Source: CBDESM01 sp965205165 (GTDB lineage: Bacteria; Chloroflexota; Dehalococcoidia; Bin125). From it: 64,000 bases of DNA. Shown in pieces: positions 63,152 through 64,000 of the stretch. A model generated the notes under the pieces. It did not search any database. It was given only the letters and a program-made list of their open reading frames with translations, and was not told the origin of the DNA. The stretch spans positions 2,170,001 to 2,234,000 of the forward strand of contig OZ242037.1 in the NCBI GenBank assembly GCA_965205165.1. Reading direction: 5' to 3'. How positions within the stretch are numbered: the stretch's first letter is position 1; each line of letters begins with the position of its first letter. The position numbers and the translations under genes were made by a program.

Positions 63152-64000
63152 CTAGGCGGCGGCTGCGGCGGCGAGCCGGGCGGCGTCGCCGAGCGCGTCG
63201 GCGGTCTCCACCGCGACCCCCGATTCCTCGAGGATGCGGCGGCCCTCCTCGACGTTCGAGCCGTTGAGCCGCACGATGATCGGCTGCTTGATCCGCAGCT
63301 GCCGCACGGCCTTGACCACCCCCTCGGCCACGATGTCGACGCGGGCGAGGCCGCCGAAGATGTTGATCAGGATCGCCTTGACGTCCGAATCCTTGCAGAT
63401 GATCCGCAGCGCCTCGATCACCCGCTCCTCGCGGTTGACCGTGCCGATGTCGAGGAAATTGGCCGGCTCCCCGCCCTCCAGCTTGAGCGCGTCCATCGTC
63501 GCCATCGCCAGCCCCGCCCCGTTGACCATGCAGCCGATGTTCCCGTCCAGCTTGATGTACGAGCCGATCCCGGCCAGCTCCGCCGCCCGCTCGATCGGAT
63601 TCTCCTGCACCGGGTCCCGCAGCCCCTCCGCGTCCTGCCGGAAGGCGGCGTTGTCGTCGATGTTGATCTTCGCGTCCACCGCCAGCACCTGCCCGTCCTC
63701 GGTCAGCACCAGCGGGTTGATCTCGACCAGCGTCGCGTCCACCGACTTGAAGGCGTTGTAGAGGCTGGCCAGCAGCTCGCCCGCGGGCCGGATCGCCGAG
63801 GAGGGCAGGCCCAGCTGCTGCGCCAGTTGCCGTGCCCGGAAGGCCGGGAAGCCCTCCTGCGGATCGACCGTGAAGCGGTGGATCGCCTCCGGCGTCCGCT
63901 CCGCGACCTCCTCGATCGACTGCCCGCCCTCGCTGGAAACCACGACCACCGGGCGCCCGATCGAGCCGTCGACCAGCACGGCCGCGTAGAACTCGGCCGC
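63152..64000 (-). CDS. sucC: Succinyl-CoA synthetase beta subunit (5' end outside window)
   Basis: The last 282 residues are visible, from the ATP-grasp domain (EFYAAVLVDGSIGRPVVVVSSEGG) through LVEINPLVLTEDGQVLAVDAKINIDDNAAFRQ to the C-terminal NIFGGLARVDIVAEGVVKAV and IVRLNGSNVEEGRRIL. The frame is open to the right edge. It forms the alpha-beta enzyme with SucD downstream. Confidence 0.95.
   Translation of the reverse strand, partial: AAEFYAAVLVDGSIGRPVVVVSSEGGQSIEEVAERTPEAIHRFTVDPQEGFPAFRARQLAQQLGLPSSAIRPAGELLASLYNAFKSVDATLVEINPLVLTEDGQVLAVDAKINIDDNAAFRQDAEGLRDPVQENPIERAAELAGIGSYIKLDGNIGCMVNGAGLAMATMDALKLEGGEPANFLDIGTVNREERVIEALRIICKDSDVKAILINIFGGLARVDIVAEGVVKAVRQLRIKQPIIVRLNGSNVEEGRRILEESGVAVETADALGDAARLAAAAAA

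Overview
The window is about 70% G+C, gene-dense, and bacterial. It looks chromosomal. The conserved block rpsB-tsf-pyrH-frr-uppS-cdsA-dxr-rseP, a very short EF-Ts (about 162 residues, the size known from Chloroflexota such as Dehalococcoides), an F420-dependent luciferase-like oxidoreductase and many CaiB/BaiF, enoyl-CoA hydratase and amidohydrolase genes suggest a high-GC, aerobic, free-living or host-associated Chloroflexota, probably Dehalococcoidia-like. This assignment is inference; an actinomycete is the main alternative. No phage, insertion sequence or CRISPR array was seen.

Layout. 0-5.3 kb: the C-terminal two thirds of cobalamin-dependent MetH (cut by the left edge), a PIN-like toxin/antitoxin pair, an M16 peptidase and a metallo-beta-lactamase-fold hydrolase. 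5.4-13 kb: an accessory block for the cell surface, with a roughly 1445-residue exported Ig-like protein whose start lies behind a 20-C homopolymer that puts it out of frame, followed by three tandem paralogues of an unrecognised membrane-anchored exported protein. 13.3-25.6 kb: an MFS carrier, a second toxin/antitoxin pair, two translationally coupled class III CoA-transferases, an AT-rich, apparently acquired secreted zinc metallopeptidase bracketed by imperfect 50-bp direct repeats, two more toxin/antitoxin pairs (one toxin frameshifted), an F420-type oxidoreductase and a type B carboxylesterase. 25.6-30.4 kb: two tandem alpha-carbonic anhydrases, an enoyl-CoA hydratase and a GmrSD-like nuclease. 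30.5-39.4 kb: a polar amino acid ABC transporter of Aap type with three paralogous binding proteins but one set of permeases and one ATPase. 39.4-46.3 kb: HAD dehalogenase, SDR, MFS, enoyl-CoA hydratase, orphan DNA adenine methylase, a secreted Ser/Gly-tailed protein and an amidohydrolase.

46.4-64 kb is core metabolism: the translation/isoprenoid/envelope operon (RseP here carries two LysM-like repeats), fmdB-dtd, the NAD synthesis operon nadABC with its NrtR repressor gene and a perfect palindromic operator, miaB, a tRNA-Ser(GCU), an alpha/beta hydrolase, a GNAT acetyltransferase, and sucD-sucC (sucC cut by the right edge).

The most striking observations are the likely phase-variable (ON/OFF) start of the large surface protein together with its neighbouring paralogue family; the chimeric AT-rich metallopeptidase with its flanking repeats; the density of toxin/antitoxin modules; and the LysM-bearing RseP.
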